From an uncultured Oscillospiraceae bacterium (GTDB taxonomy: Bacteria; Bacillota; Clostridia; Oscillospirales; Oscillospiraceae), in the NCBI GenBank assembly GCA_934667815.1, contig CAKUMO010000010.1, positions 17,811-81,810 of the forward strand: a DNA stretch of 64,000 nt, in the 5' to 3' direction. Both the position numbers and the translations under genes were made by a program. The notes beneath the pieces were generated by a model that was not told the origin of the DNA, did not search any database, and saw only the letters and a list, made by a program, of their open reading frames with translations. Below, piece by piece: positions 7,801-17,006 of the stretch (its first letter is position 1; each line of letters opens with the position of its first letter).

Positions 7801-9176
7801 ATACCGATTTTCTTCCCAAAAGTCTGTACCTCGATGAATTTTGGGTCACGGACGAGGCAACTACGCCCACAGTCACGGTCGAGCGCAATACTCCCGCCTA
7901 TTTCCGGATGCTCTGGGATATGGAAGCACTCCCCGATGATCTGGTCGGCGCAGGAAACATCTCCACATGGGGCAGCTACCATGAAAAAGTCGAAGCCGTC
8001 CGTTCGGAGGGCAAGGGCGTTGATGGCTCTACCGCCTTTGGCTATCGCTACAATTCCTGCACCGCAGGTGCCGGCGGCAGTGACATTCTTCTGATTAACA
8101 ACGCTCCCGGTCTCGGCGCTTCCTCCGATTTTTCCGGCGGCGACCTGCTCTGGTTCTGGGTCGATGCCTCCGAGATGCCCGTTCCTCTCCGCTTTGAAAT
8201 ATACCTCAACTGGACAAATCTCAAGACGGGTGCCAAGGTACTGTTGTTCAACGGAACCGATGCACCCACAAAGATCACAGCAACGCCAGCATGGGGTGAC
8301 CAGCCAAATGCGCGCATTGACCTTCCGCTCGGCTACACCGGCTATATTGGTCTGCGTCTGAAGGATTTCTGCGTATTTGACGGTCAGGGCAATGTCACCG
8401 GCACACTGGATCCGAGCTCCGTTACCAGCATTCTGCTGTACTATGGTGCGGAAATCGACAACGCCAAGCTGCCCGCCACACTCTATCTGGATAATTTCTG
8501 TCTGACGGATTCTGATAGTCTGCCGGGCTGCAAGCATGCGGCGACCGTCACGAAAAACGCAAAGGCCGCAACCTGTACACAGAACGGCTACACCGGCGAT
8601 CAGATTTGCAGCGTCTGCGGAAAAACCGTTGTTGAAGGTCAGACGGTCAATGCACTCGGGCACGATTGGGACGAGGGCACCGTCACGCAAAAGCCCACCT
8701 ACGCCGAACCCGGCATTCGCTTTTTTACCTGCCGACGCGATGGCTGCGCCGCAACAAAAACAGAGCCGATCGACAAGCTGATTCACGAGCACACCTACGG
8801 TGACTATCTCCACGACAGTGAGATGCACTGGCACGAATGCACGGCAGCAGACTGTCCGGATGCAAACCGCGGCCGCACAGAGGCCGAGCCGCACGTCTAC
8901 GAGGATGAAAAGGACACCCAGTGCAACGTCTGCGGCTATGAACGTGAGCTGACACCCGATCCTGATCCGAAACCTGATCCTGATCCGAAACCCGATCCCG
9001 ATCCGAAACCTGATCCCGATCCGAAACCTGATCCCGATCCGAAACCTGATCCCGATCCGAAACCCGAGAAGCCCTCTACCCCGCGCACCGGCGACCACTT
9101 CCCTTTCTGGGTGCTGCTTCTGTGCGTCTCCGCCACGCTACTCGCAATCCTCTTCCCGAAAAAGAAAAAGGCATAA
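4833..9176 (+). CDS. Cell-wall-anchored GH127 family beta-L-arabinofuranosidase-like protein
   Basis: A 1447-residue secreted glycosidase. Order: signal peptide (1-30); GH127/DUF1680 catalytic region (about 40-660) with the zinc-thiolate site of the family visible as E366 and C368 (GETCGS) and C433-C434 (ACCPPN), the second pair including the expected nucleophile; a discoidin-like (F5/8 type C) domain (about 675-810); two related beta-sandwich modules beginning LDMQQLPDD (818) and WDMEALPDD (1027); a Cys/His-rich segment (1232-1370); six PDPDPK repeats (1375-1410); then PRTGD, a hydrophobic helix and KKKK tail. The last part is a sortase-type anchor with TPRTG instead of LPxTG. The AraC gene at 3945 is divergent and probably controls it. 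Substrate is inferred as plant arabinose-containing glycans or hydroxyproline arabinosides. Confidence 0.88.
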   Translation: MNPSKLLKAAASMALTGALLIGTLSGVAARDSAGGEPTMAKSLDFTQVQITDEFWSARQKQFLCVTVPTGIANVEKPGGGLTNLINAAKHNRGEACGAFEGAFYVDSDVHKMVETMCYALQINAGGDVQMQQAQEQIRTKLETWIDYYPGAQEADGYFDTYFTLAHPDEKFTDFLYHELYCAGHMYEAAVAHYRMTGGKDSRLLDVAVKNADYLCSLFGVGKWKAVPGHQEIELALLKLANLCREIGGSYAAKADAYTELASFFLRTRGDHEGRHGTSFWPEGCQDYAPITEQQQLLSHCVRAHYMCTAMADLELQTGAGVYTETLKRFWNSAQTKTYVTGAVGDQNHHEGYGPDYYMPLNKSYGETCGSVSNIMWNQRMNLLFGDSKYADEMELQLYNSMLSGISLDGDRFFYHNFVSTDGREREQWYGTACCPPNLMRTVLSLGGYVYTQQGDTVTMNLYVGNEADLTLSQGDVHLSVTSGFPWNGKVTVQLKSDGARQMKLRLRIPDWAKGANSLLLNGSAVSVTADAQGYAVLDRVWQNGDTLTLELPMQAQSIDMVEGCQDTADYTAFRRGPIVYCAEAIDNAAAPAQYYLSPDAIFTEEWTDNLDGKADPYGVRGLMTITTQEAHLASPGAPETVPLKLIPFYANANRGSSAMEAYLSLSPKWQRLEHYAEPSASHTFDGNEYDSVTHLNDNNESLESRWSSYNGSDVLANPWVMYTFKSPVTVSGCKVLWYDDGGGVQTPNGLTIEYWDGEQFVPVEHEQNYTAFPKNQYGEYRFSQVRTTKLRMTMHNDQTSAATGIVEWRLIGACESVLDMQQLPDDLFTAGLAESYFPDNVGAVRADGKGVNDTAALAYVYKNKDGGNYWGNSISLSLSAQQGLKTDWSSGKIFWFWVDTTEFQSQLSLDIWLNDVKPSEGSSYYFWSGSANDDIEEGGILPLAYTGAGYGRLPLPAAYKGFVGISLDAYHDLDLSQIGKFYFYFECNQDTDFLPKSLYLDEFWVTDEATTPTVTVERNTPAYFRMLWDMEALPDDLVGAGNISTWGSYHEKVEAVRSEGKGVDGSTAFGYRYNSCTAGAGGSDILLINNAPGLGASSDFSGGDLLWFWVDASEMPVPLRFEIYLNWTNLKTGAKVLLFNGTDAPTKITATPAWGDQPNARIDLPLGYTGYIGLRLKDFCVFDGQGNVTGTLDPSSVTSILLYYGAEIDNAKLPATLYLDNFCLTDSDSLPGCKHAATVTKNAKAATCTQNGYTGDQICSVCGKTVVEGQTVNALGHDWDEGTVTQKPTYAEPGIRFFTCRRDGCAATKTEPIDKLIHEHTYGDYLHDSEMHWHECTAADCPDANRGRTEAEPHVYEDEKDTQCNVCGYERELTPDPDPKPDPDPKPDPDPKPDPDPKPDPDPKPDPDPKPEKPSTPRTGDHFPFWVLLLCVSATLLAILFPKKKKA
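8955..9062 (+). repeat. 18-bp minisatellite (PDPDPK x6)
   Basis: Six tandem in-frame 18-bp units encoding PDPDPK within the wall-spanning region of the GH127 protein. The second glycosidase has the same array with different synonymous codons at 12760-12867. Confidence 0.9.
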
Positions 9177-9178
9177 AA

Positions 9179-9219
9179 AAGCAATTCCCGCAGGTGCAAA
9201 CACCTGCGGGAATTGCTTT
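9179..9219. terminator. Bidirectional intrinsic terminator
   Basis: 16-bp stem GCAATTCCCGCAGGTG / CACCTGCGGGAATTGC with CAAA loop; six A before it (U-run for the minus-strand AraC transcript) and TTT after it (plus-strand glycosidase transcript). Confidence 0.9.
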
Positions 9220-9253
9220 GAATTGAGGCTTGCATATACTTGCATATAAAGGT

Positions 9254-10015
9254 CTATGAACCAGCCGAATTTCTGGCCGCCATGGATGGCGGATAGCCAA
9301 AATGCCGTGAAAAGGCGCGCGAAAAGACGGATGCATCACGGTAGCCGACCAGCTCGGCCGTTTTGGCACAGGTCTCACCCTGCTGCAAAAGGCACACCGC
9401 CTGCTGCATTCGCACGTCCTCCAGATACTGCTGCGGCGTCATTCCCTCGCAGTTTCGGAACACTCTGGAAAGATAATTGCGCACCAGACCGCAGTGCTCC
9501 GCAAGCTCCTGCATGGTCACCGGACGCATATAATTCATGCGCAAATACGCCTTTGCGCCGCGGACGTGTTCGTTCCCCGGAAAACGCTGGATCATTTCGC
9601 AGATCAAAAGCTGTGTGTGCCCGGCCAGAAACATCTCGCGGCAGTCCGCATGCGTTTCCACCTTATCCATCTCCGCAAAGCGAGACGTCGGATAGCGGAA
9701 CACGAGCGGTAGCTGCCACAGCGCCTCTCCCAATGACCCGTCAAAGCCGACCCAGTGGAATGTCCACGGGTCTTTTTCGTCGGCGACGATTTTGGTATTT
9801 GCGCCCGGCCGAACGAGAAAAACATCTCCTGAAGTTACATTATAACATTCCTCGTCGGAATAGAATCTTCCGCAGCCCGCATCTACATAGTAGATCATCC
9901 AGTGCGGGCGCCGGATGAATCCAAAGGATTGCCCCGGTGTGCAGTCCTCGTGCCCGTACAGATGCGGATTCATCTGCGGCCAGCGATGGTTTTCAAGCAA
10001 AGAAACCCAGTACAT
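9254..10015 (-). CDS. AraC family transcriptional regulator
   Basis: A 253-residue regulator with an N-terminal AraC-type sugar-binding cupin (HWMIYYVDAGCGRFY and SGDVFLVRPGANTKI, residues 38-75) and a C-terminal two-HTH domain (VTMQELAEHCGLVRNYLSRVFRN and TAELVGYRDASVFSRAFSRHFG). Divergent from the second large glycosidase at 10126, mirroring the arrangement of the regulator at 3945 with GH127. It ends before a strong bidirectional terminator. Probably an activator of the neighbouring glycosidase; inducer unknown. Confidence 0.9.
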   Translation of the reverse strand: MYWVSLLENHRWPQMNPHLYGHEDCTPGQSFGFIRRPHWMIYYVDAGCGRFYSDEECYNVTSGDVFLVRPGANTKIVADEKDPWTFHWVGFDGSLGEALWQLPLVFRYPTSRFAEMDKVETHADCREMFLAGHTQLLICEMIQRFPGNEHVRGAKAYLRMNYMRPVTMQELAEHCGLVRNYLSRVFRNCEGMTPQQYLEDVRMQQAVCLLQQGETCAKTAELVGYRDASVFSRAFSRHFGYPPSMAARNSAGS

Positions 10016-10061
10016 TCCAACCCCTCCAATAGTTACATTTTAACAAATTATCGTTTCATTC

Positions 10062-10102
10062 TGCAATCGACATTTTGCACAAAATCGGGTAGCATAATTG
10101 CA
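10062..10102. promoter_or_regulatory. Nested palindromes between divergent AraC and glycosidase genes
   Basis: Inner palindrome ATTTTG-CA-CAAAAT (10072-10085) within an outer TGCAAT (10062-10067) / ATTGCA (10097-10102) pair, immediately upstream of the ribosome-binding site of the gene at 10126. A plausible operator; no clean -35/-10 pair was seen. Confidence 0.4.
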
Positions 10103-10125
10103 TAATCTTTAGGAGGGTGAACCAC

Positions 10126-12981
10126 ATGAGAAACCGAATCATCTCCGCTTTTCTCTCACTTTGCATGCTGGTCGGCCTTTGCGTCTCCGTTAAGGCCGAG
10201 TCCGGCAATCCCGATGAACCGCCCGTCGTCCAAAGCGGCGTGACCGTCTGGGACATGGAATCCCTGCCGGACAGCTTCCCCGACTGGCTGATCGACCGCT
10301 ACGTCGAAATGGGCTGGCGCAACCCGGGCGAAATTGCCTCCGGCGCAGGCTTTGTGACCCTGTCCGGTGCAACCGGAAAGGGCTTCGGCGGCAGCCGCGC
10401 ACTCGGCTGGACGCAGAACAAGAACGAATGGGGCAACGCAACATGGGTCTGTCTCGGCAACGACCGCACCGCAAAAACGGATTGGAGCGGTGCAGCAGAA
10501 TTGTATTTCTACATCGATGCCTCCGAACTCTCCGAGGCGCTAAAGGGTGAGCTTCTGCTCTACACCGCCGCAAACCAGGCGCTGCGCATGCAGCCCGACA
10601 GCACTTGGTATTACTGGCAGAACGGCGCTTGGGTGCAATCCGCCGTTTCCGAATGGAACGAAATACAGCTTCCCGCCGGCTATCGCGGTTGGGTGCGCCT
10701 CCCCATCACACAGGTCTACGGCTCCTGTGAGCTTAGAAATGTACAAAGAATAGGATTCAGTATGGTATTTTCTTCCGAACACGTCAGTGTCTACATCGAT
10801 CAGTTCATGCTCGATGCCTGCACGGCAAGCTCCTCGTTCGATCGCGCTGCGCTGGAGGCAGCAAAAACAGAGATCAACCTCGTTCCCGCCGCAGCGCTGG
10901 CCGACTCCGCCGACTATTTCTGCACTTGGGGAACGCAGAGCATCGTCTGCGGCAACGGAAAGACGGTGCGAGATGTTCTGACGGACGAAGCGCTTTTCGG
11001 CGCCAACGGCTGGGCATATTTCTTCGACGCAGAGACCCGCAAGGATCTGACGATCGTTCTGGACGACGGGTGGGATCTCCCCTATTCCGATAACGGAACG
11101 GACAATGCGGATTATTACGGCTCCTTTATTCTGGACGAAGCCAAATTCCCGAATTACGGTGAAACCTATCCGCAGCGCCTGAAAACACTGGTAGACAAAT
11201 TCAAGGCCGCAGGCTGGAAGGGCGTCGGCGTATGGGTCTGCTGTCAGGAGGACGCCGCCCACCGCAGCGGAAGCACATGGGACACCGCCTATTGGGCCGA
11301 GCGCATTCTCTGGTGCAGGGAGGCCGGCATCAGCTACTGGAAGATCGATTGGGGCGACTACTGCGGCTCTGCGGAATGGCGCAGGCTCATCAGCGATCTT
11401 GCCGAGCGGCTGTATCCTGAACTGGTCATCGAGCACATCGTCCCGATGCACGGCACAAACGATGCCTCCGGAACGGGGGACATCACTTCCCAGCTGAATC
11501 AAATGGTGGAAATTGCCTCCTTCAGCGACGTATTCCGCACCTACGACGTGACCACGCAGCTCTCCATGGCGACCACCTTTGAGCGAAACGCACGCCTGCT
11601 CGCCGCCTCGCGCAATCTCAAGGGCGACCAGCTCGGCCTGATTAACTGCGAGGACGAGCTATATCTCGCCGCAGCGCTCGGCCTGTCCGGCGGGATCATG
11701 CGCAGCGAGGTCAACCGTATCGCGCCGACGGATGAAGCCGCCCGCATGGTGCGTTGGCACCGCATTGCCCCCTCTTACGACGCAAACGCCTATCCCGCAG
11801 CCGTCAGCGCTACCGTCCTGACAGGCACATGGCACTTCAACAACGACACTTGGGACAGCAGCATCAACCAGAGCACCGTGCAGCAGCACGCCCCCGCCGC
11901 AGTCAGTCGCGGTATTGACCTTCCGACCGCAAACGGTCAAGAGGTTCCTTTCCTCGCCGCCAGCCGCAATCCCCTGAGCGGTGCAATCTCCGTTGGCAGC
12001 TTTCGCCGCACCTCGCAGGAGAGCCAGAACCATCTGGTCTATTCCGACGTCAGCCTGAACGTTGGCGCACTGACCGGAAAGATCGGCGTTTTCGGCGTCT
12101 ATGAAAGCCTGACTCTGACCTTCGACACCGAGCTGACCGGCAAACGCATTCTGGCGCAGGATCTGCTCGGCAGCGCCGCCTATGACATCACCGATTTTGT
12201 GGAAGTCAACGGCAGCACTCTGAAAATCGCCGGTGATCTGTTGCAGTATCTCGGCACCTCGGCAGCCGCCACCAACGACGCGTCGGAGCCGGGGCTGGTA
12301 CTTCAGATCGGCTCTGAATTCAGTGAAGCCGCACCCGCAAACGATCGCACCGCGAGCGAACGCTACCGTGTGAATTTCCTTCAGGCCGCCGGAATCCGCT
12401 TTACCTCGGACGCTTCCGCATCGGTCGAACGCGGCGAGGCATTCCGCTTTTCCGTTGCACTAGAGGAAAGTTATGACCCCGCAACGCTGATCGTGTATGC
12501 AAACGGCGTCCCGCTCGAGAAAGTCGACGGAGGCTATGTGATCGAAAAGATCTATGCGAATCAAACCGTCACGGCCGTCTGTGAGAGGCATGCGCACACC
12601 TACGGCGGCTATCTCCACGACAGCGAGGCGCACTGGCGCGAATGCACGGCAGCAGACTGCCCGGATGCAAACCGCGGCCGCACAGAGGCCGAGCCGCACG
12701 TTTACGAGGATGAAAGGGATACGCAATGCAGCGTCTGCGGCTATGAACGCGAGCTGACGCCTGATCCCGATCCGACACCCGATCCCGATCCGAAGCCCGA
12801 CCCCGACCCGAAGCCCGACCCCGACCCGAAGCCCGACCCCGACCCGAAGCCCGACCCCGACCCGAAGCCCGAAAATCCCTCCGCGCCGCGCACCGGCGAC
12901 CACTTCCCTCTCTGGGTGCTGCTTCTGTGTGTCTCCGCCGCACTACTCGCGATTCTGTTCCCGAAAAAGAAGAAAGCATAA
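10126..12981 (+). CDS. Cell-wall-anchored TIM-barrel glycoside hydrolase (GH27/36-like)
   Basis: A 951-residue secreted enzyme: signal peptide (about 1-25), a beta-sandwich module starting WDMESLPDS that is homologous to modules of the GH127 protein (about 45-230), a TIM-barrel catalytic part (about 260-600), a beta-rich domain, then a Cys/His segment, six PDPDPK repeats and an APRTGD sorting tail nearly identical to the GH127 protein. In the barrel, IVLDDGWDLPY, GVGVWVCC and YWKIDWGDYCG resemble clan GH-D enzymes, where the Asp of a KxD motif is the nucleophile. The exact GH family is not certain. ATG 10126 is preferred over GTG 10117 because AGGAGG lies 9 bp before it. Confidence 0.72.
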   Translation: MRNRIISAFLSLCMLVGLCVSVKAESGNPDEPPVVQSGVTVWDMESLPDSFPDWLIDRYVEMGWRNPGEIASGAGFVTLSGATGKGFGGSRALGWTQNKNEWGNATWVCLGNDRTAKTDWSGAAELYFYIDASELSEALKGELLLYTAANQALRMQPDSTWYYWQNGAWVQSAVSEWNEIQLPAGYRGWVRLPITQVYGSCELRNVQRIGFSMVFSSEHVSVYIDQFMLDACTASSSFDRAALEAAKTEINLVPAAALADSADYFCTWGTQSIVCGNGKTVRDVLTDEALFGANGWAYFFDAETRKDLTIVLDDGWDLPYSDNGTDNADYYGSFILDEAKFPNYGETYPQRLKTLVDKFKAAGWKGVGVWVCCQEDAAHRSGSTWDTAYWAERILWCREAGISYWKIDWGDYCGSAEWRRLISDLAERLYPELVIEHIVPMHGTNDASGTGDITSQLNQMVEIASFSDVFRTYDVTTQLSMATTFERNARLLAASRNLKGDQLGLINCEDELYLAAALGLSGGIMRSEVNRIAPTDEAARMVRWHRIAPSYDANAYPAAVSATVLTGTWHFNNDTWDSSINQSTVQQHAPAAVSRGIDLPTANGQEVPFLAASRNPLSGAISVGSFRRTSQESQNHLVYSDVSLNVGALTGKIGVFGVYESLTLTFDTELTGKRILAQDLLGSAAYDITDFVEVNGSTLKIAGDLLQYLGTSAAATNDASEPGLVLQIGSEFSEAAPANDRTASERYRVNFLQAAGIRFTSDASASVERGEAFRFSVALEESYDPATLIVYANGVPLEKVDGGYVIEKIYANQTVTAVCERHAHTYGGYLHDSEAHWRECTAADCPDANRGRTEAEPHVYEDERDTQCSVCGYERELTPDPDPTPDPDPKPDPDPKPDPDPKPDPDPKPDPDPKPENPSAPRTGDHFPLWVLLLCVSAALLAILFPKKKKA
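12760..12867 (+). repeat. 18-bp minisatellite (PDPDPK/T x6)
   Basis: Six 18-bp units in the glycosidase C-terminus; the first unit reads PDPDPT. Codons are more GC-rich than in the array at 8955-9062. Confidence 0.88.
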
Positions 12982-12988
12982 GCAAGAA

Positions 12989-13021
12989 CCGGCAGGTGCC
13001 AAGCACCTGCCGGATTTTTTC
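12989..13021 (+). terminator. Intrinsic terminator of glycosidase gene
   Basis: 11-bp stem CCGGCAGGTGC / GCACCTGCCGG, loop CAA, then ATTTTTT. Confidence 0.9.
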
Positions 13022-13033
13022 GCATAGGCATAC

Positions 13034-13063
13034 AAAAAACGCGCCCTGCGAAAGCAGGACGCG
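13034..13063 (-). terminator. Intrinsic terminator of rpsU
   Basis: Minus-strand stem CGCGTCCTGC / GCAGGGCGCG (one G-U pair) followed by TTTTTT. Confidence 0.85.
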
Positions 13064-13087
13064 TTTGCTGTTCCATATTCAGGAAAA

Positions 13088-13270
13088 TCAATAACCGCGT
13101 CTCTTGTTCTTACGAGCAGCTTCAGACTTCTGCTTCCGCTTGAGACTCGGGCTGACATAGTGCTCTCTCTTCTTGACTTCAGCGATAACGCCATCCTTGG
13201 CGCAGCTACGCTTGAAGCGCTTGAGCGCGCTTTCCAGAGACTCGTTCTCTTTTACGCGAATTTCAGACAT
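13088..13270 (-). CDS. rpsU: 30S ribosomal protein S21
   Basis: A 60-residue, very basic protein of the small ribosomal subunit that sits near the mRNA 5' region and aids initiation. The sequence [21 protein letters not shown], the central [11 protein letters not shown] and the Lys/Arg tail KNKRRGY are diagnostic. It has its own promoter (TTGACT-17-TATAAT at 13341-13369) and its own terminator, so it is monocistronic. Confidence 0.98.
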   Translation of the reverse strand: MSEIRVKENESLESALKRFKRSCAKDGVIAEVKKREHYVSPSLKRKQKSEAARKNKRRGY

Positions 13271-13340
13271 TGATTTCCCTCCCTCCGACGCACCCGGCTA
13301 AATCCATGATGCTTTCAGGGCCGCTACAACGGCACGAATT

Positions 13341-13369
13341 ATTATAGTGATGGTTGGCGAAAAAGTCAA
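13341..13369 (-). promoter_or_regulatory. Promoter of rpsU
   Basis: Minus strand TTGACT (13364-13369), 17-bp spacer, perfect TATAAT (13341-13346), about 70 bp upstream of the rpsU start. Confidence 0.8.
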
Positions 13370-13433
13370 GCAATATCTTACAAGTTTTTTAATTAATTTC
13401 TCGATTCCGGCAAATCCCGCCGAAATCAGCAAA

Positions 13434-13736
13434 ACTCCGGCCCGGGATAAGATCGCACACCCACACCCGACTCTGCGGCCATACCCGTTTCCCTCGCAGT
13501 TAGCTCAGAAACGGCATCCTCGCGGCACACGGACAGATCCGCTTAATGCTGCTCGGTTCCCCGCCTGACATGGTTCACGGGAGCCCGTTGCGCAAGACCG
13601 ATCCCTCAACACCACTTACTCGGACAGACGGTACAGTGCAAAGCCTCATATGGGAATTCATCCCTGCTATAGCGGATTGCAGGTTACAGGGAGCCGCTGC
13701 TTCCCCGACTAGTGCGACCTTATTCCAGGCCGGAGC
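13434..13736 (-). ncRNA. ffs: Signal recognition particle RNA (large bacterial type)
   Basis: Scaffold RNA of the SRP that binds Ffh. On the minus strand the conserved domain IV is clear: CCCGTGAACC, GTCAGG, then GAACCGAGCAGC and GTGTGCCGCGAGGATGCC. The 5' and 3' ends pair over more than 20 positions (CTCCGGCC near 13728-13735 with GGCCGGAG near 13435-13442), and the Alu-like 5' part (CCCTGTAACCTGCAATCCGCTATAGCAGGG in pieces) matches clostridial large SRP RNAs. Length about 300 nt. It begins 10 nt after the acpP stop, with no obvious separate promoter, so it may be processed from the acpP transcript. Confidence 0.93.
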
Positions 13737-13746
13737 AAAAATTGGT

Positions 13747-13980
13747 TCAGCCGATCTCTGCCAGCTTTTCCTCGATGAAGTCTGCCAGCTCGCCGATGGT
13801 CTGCACCTCGAGCTTGCCCTCCATCTCAAAATCCACGCCGAGTTCTTCTTCCATATCCATCACCATCTCGACCATATCCAGAGAATCCAGATGCAGGCTC
13901 TCAAAGGTGGTGTCGCGGTTCATATCCTCCGCAGGAATGTCCAACTGTTCAGACAGATACTTGATGATCCGTTCCAGCAT
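13747..13980 (-). CDS. acpP: Acyl carrier protein
   Basis: A 77-residue acidic four-helix protein carrying growing acyl chains in fatty-acid synthesis. Ser33 in HLDSLDMVE is the 4'-phosphopantetheine attachment site. The start (MLERIIKYLSEQL) has GGAGG upstream; the longer upstream frame is not needed. It has a promoter at 14025-14052 and directly precedes the SRP RNA. Not located in a fab cluster, so it may serve fatty-acid synthesis as a stand-alone acpP or be a specialised paralogue. Confidence 0.92.
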   Translation of the reverse strand: MLERIIKYLSEQLDIPAEDMNRDTTFESLHLDSLDMVEMVMDMEEELGVDFEMEGKLEVQTIGELADFIEEKLAEIG

Positions 13981-14024
13981 TGACTGTCGCCTCCTACTCG
14001 TCTCTTTCTCAGAGTAACAATAAT

Positions 14025-14052
14025 ATGATACGATTTTTTCCGGCAAAGTCAA
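14025..14052 (-). promoter_or_regulatory. Promoter of acpP (and probably SRP RNA)
   Basis: Minus strand TTGACT (14047-14052), 16-bp spacer, TATCAT (14025-14030). Confidence 0.6.
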
Positions 14053-14096
14053 GGATTATTTTCGGCAACGGCAGAAACACGTCGCCAAATATTCCG

Positions 14097-15239
<1,143 letters not shown>

Positions 15240-15241
15240 CG

Positions 15242-16993
15242 CTAAGTACCTCCATATCCTTTTTTCTTTTTCAGGCTCTGCTGCACGGCGCGCAGGCCGT
15301 CGGCATCCGAGACCACGCCGCGCACCGATTCCTCGAGCACGATGCGGCGGCAGTCCTCAAACGCCTCGTCCGAAACGGGCGAATCCTGCTTTTGCAGCAC
15401 GGATGTCAGGTGTGCCAGTTCTTCAGTGGTCAGGAGGCTCTCCAGACCGGCTGCTGTGACCGGCAGGCCGTCCCTCCACCGCTGACGCCAAAAGTCGAAC
15501 ACGCGCCCGAAAAACGGCACGGAGAACGCCTCCGCCGTCAGGGACTCGGCCTTGGCGAACAGCTCCGGCTCTTTCAAAAGCATCCGCAGCAGTTCTTCCT
15601 CCGCAGCCGCCGAGCGCACGTTTTGATAGCGCAGCGCACGGCTCTTTGGCTGGATCATGACCGAGGGGGCAAGTTCGCGTTTCTCCTGTTCCTTGCGCTG
15701 CCGCGCCACACGTCGTTTGAACGCCTTGGAGATTTCGAGCTTCATGACCTCGGGCGTCAGTCCGGCAGCCTCGGCTGCACGCGTGCCGTAAATTTCGCGC
15801 TCCACCGCCGTGGAAAACGTGCAGATCAGCTCCGCCGCCTGCTTGGCAAATTCGACCTTCTGCTCGTCCTGCGTCAGGTCAAACTGCATCTGCAGCGATT
15901 GCAGCCGGTATTCTGCCTGTCCCTCCGAGCCTTGCAGCAGGAGCTTGAAGCGGTCCGCACCGTATTCGTGCAGATATTCGTCCGGATCCTTCGCGCCCTG
16001 CATCCGCAGAATTTTGATCCGCAGACCGGTCTTTTCCAAAATCGGAATCGCCCGGCGAATGGCGTTCTGCCCGGCGGCATCGCCGTCGTAGATGAGCACG
16101 ATCTCCTTGGTATACTTGGACAGCAAGTCCGCGTGCTCTTGCGTCAGCGAGGTGCCGAGGGACGCCACCGCACAGTCAAAGCCGTACTGATGCAGCGTTA
16201 CGGTATCCATATACCCTTCCGTGAGGATGATATAGCCCTGCTTGCTCTTTTTGACGAAATTCATCGCAAAGAGGTTCCGCCGCTTGCTGAACAGGGCGGA
16301 TTCTGGCGAATTGATGTACTTCGGCTTGGAATTGTCCAGCACGCGGCCTCCGAAGCCGATAACATTGCCGCGCACATCGATGATCGGGAAAATGAGCTTA
16401 TTGCGGAACCAGTCGTAGATTGATCCGTTCTTCTCGCTTTTTCGCACGAGTCCGGCCTCTAAAAGTTCAGATTTTGTGTAGCCCTTGGCCGTCATTGCAT
16501 CGGTCAGCGCCGTCCAGCTATCCGGTGCAAAGCCGATGCCAAAGCGCGTGATCGCACCGTCGGACAGGCCGCGCTTGGCAATGTACTTTCTGGCCTCGGC
16601 CGCCTGCGGTGTCTTGAGCTGCGCATGGAAAAAGCGTGCAGCGTCCCGGCACAGCGCCCATAGGCGCTCTTTTTTGCGGAACTGTGACTGATATTCGTCG
16701 TCCTCCGGTACCTCCATCCCCGCACGCTTGGCCAGAAAACGCACCGCATCGTGATAGCTGAGGTTCTCGATCTCCATGATGAAATTGACTGCGCCGCCGC
16801 CCTTGTGGCAGCCGAAGCAGTAATAAATACCCTTGTCGGGCGCGACCGAGAAGGACGGCGTTTTTTCGCTGTGGAAGGGGCACAGGCCAAAGAGATTGTT
16901 TCCGCGTTTGGTCAGCGCGACGTACTGCCCCACGACGTCCTCAATGGGATTTCTCGCGTTCAGTTCGTCCAAAAATGCCGGCGAAAAGGCCAT
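15242..16993 (-). CDS. dnaG: DNA primase
   Basis: Synthesises RNA primers at the replication fork with DnaB. The 583-residue protein has an N-terminal CHC2 zinc finger (C38, H41, C59, C62), the catalytic TOPRIM core ([16 protein letters not shown] followed by [14 protein letters not shown] and [15 protein letters not shown]), and a C-terminal helicase-interaction domain. Gene order dgt-dnaG-rpoD is typical for Clostridia. The dgt stop is 13 bp upstream. Confidence 0.98.
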   Translation of the reverse strand: MAFSPAFLDELNARNPIEDVVGQYVALTKRGNNLFGLCPFHSEKTPSFSVAPDKGIYYCFGCHKGGGAVNFIMEIENLSYHDAVRFLAKRAGMEVPEDDEYQSQFRKKERLWALCRDAARFFHAQLKTPQAAEARKYIAKRGLSDGAITRFGIGFAPDSWTALTDAMTAKGYTKSELLEAGLVRKSEKNGSIYDWFRNKLIFPIIDVRGNVIGFGGRVLDNSKPKYINSPESALFSKRRNLFAMNFVKKSKQGYIILTEGYMDTVTLHQYGFDCAVASLGTSLTQEHADLLSKYTKEIVLIYDGDAAGQNAIRRAIPILEKTGLRIKILRMQGAKDPDEYLHEYGADRFKLLLQGSEGQAEYRLQSLQMQFDLTQDEQKVEFAKQAAELICTFSTAVEREIYGTRAAEAAGLTPEVMKLEISKAFKRRVARQRKEQEKRELAPSVMIQPKSRALRYQNVRSAAAEEELLRMLLKEPELFAKAESLTAEAFSVPFFGRVFDFWRQRWRDGLPVTAAGLESLLTTEELAHLTSVLQKQDSPVSDEAFEDCRRIVLEESVRGVVSDADGLRAVQQSLKKKKGYGGT

Positions 16994-17006
16994 GTACTCC
17001 CTCCTT

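Noticed and set aside
8955..9062. CRISPR-like repeats
   Set aside because: 18-bp units without spacers, in frame inside a coding region (PDPDPK).
7482..9098. Minus-strand 538-codon frame in the GH127 gene
   Set aside because: Shadow of a GC-rich repetitive coding region (GSGSGF-like repeats mirror PDPDPK).
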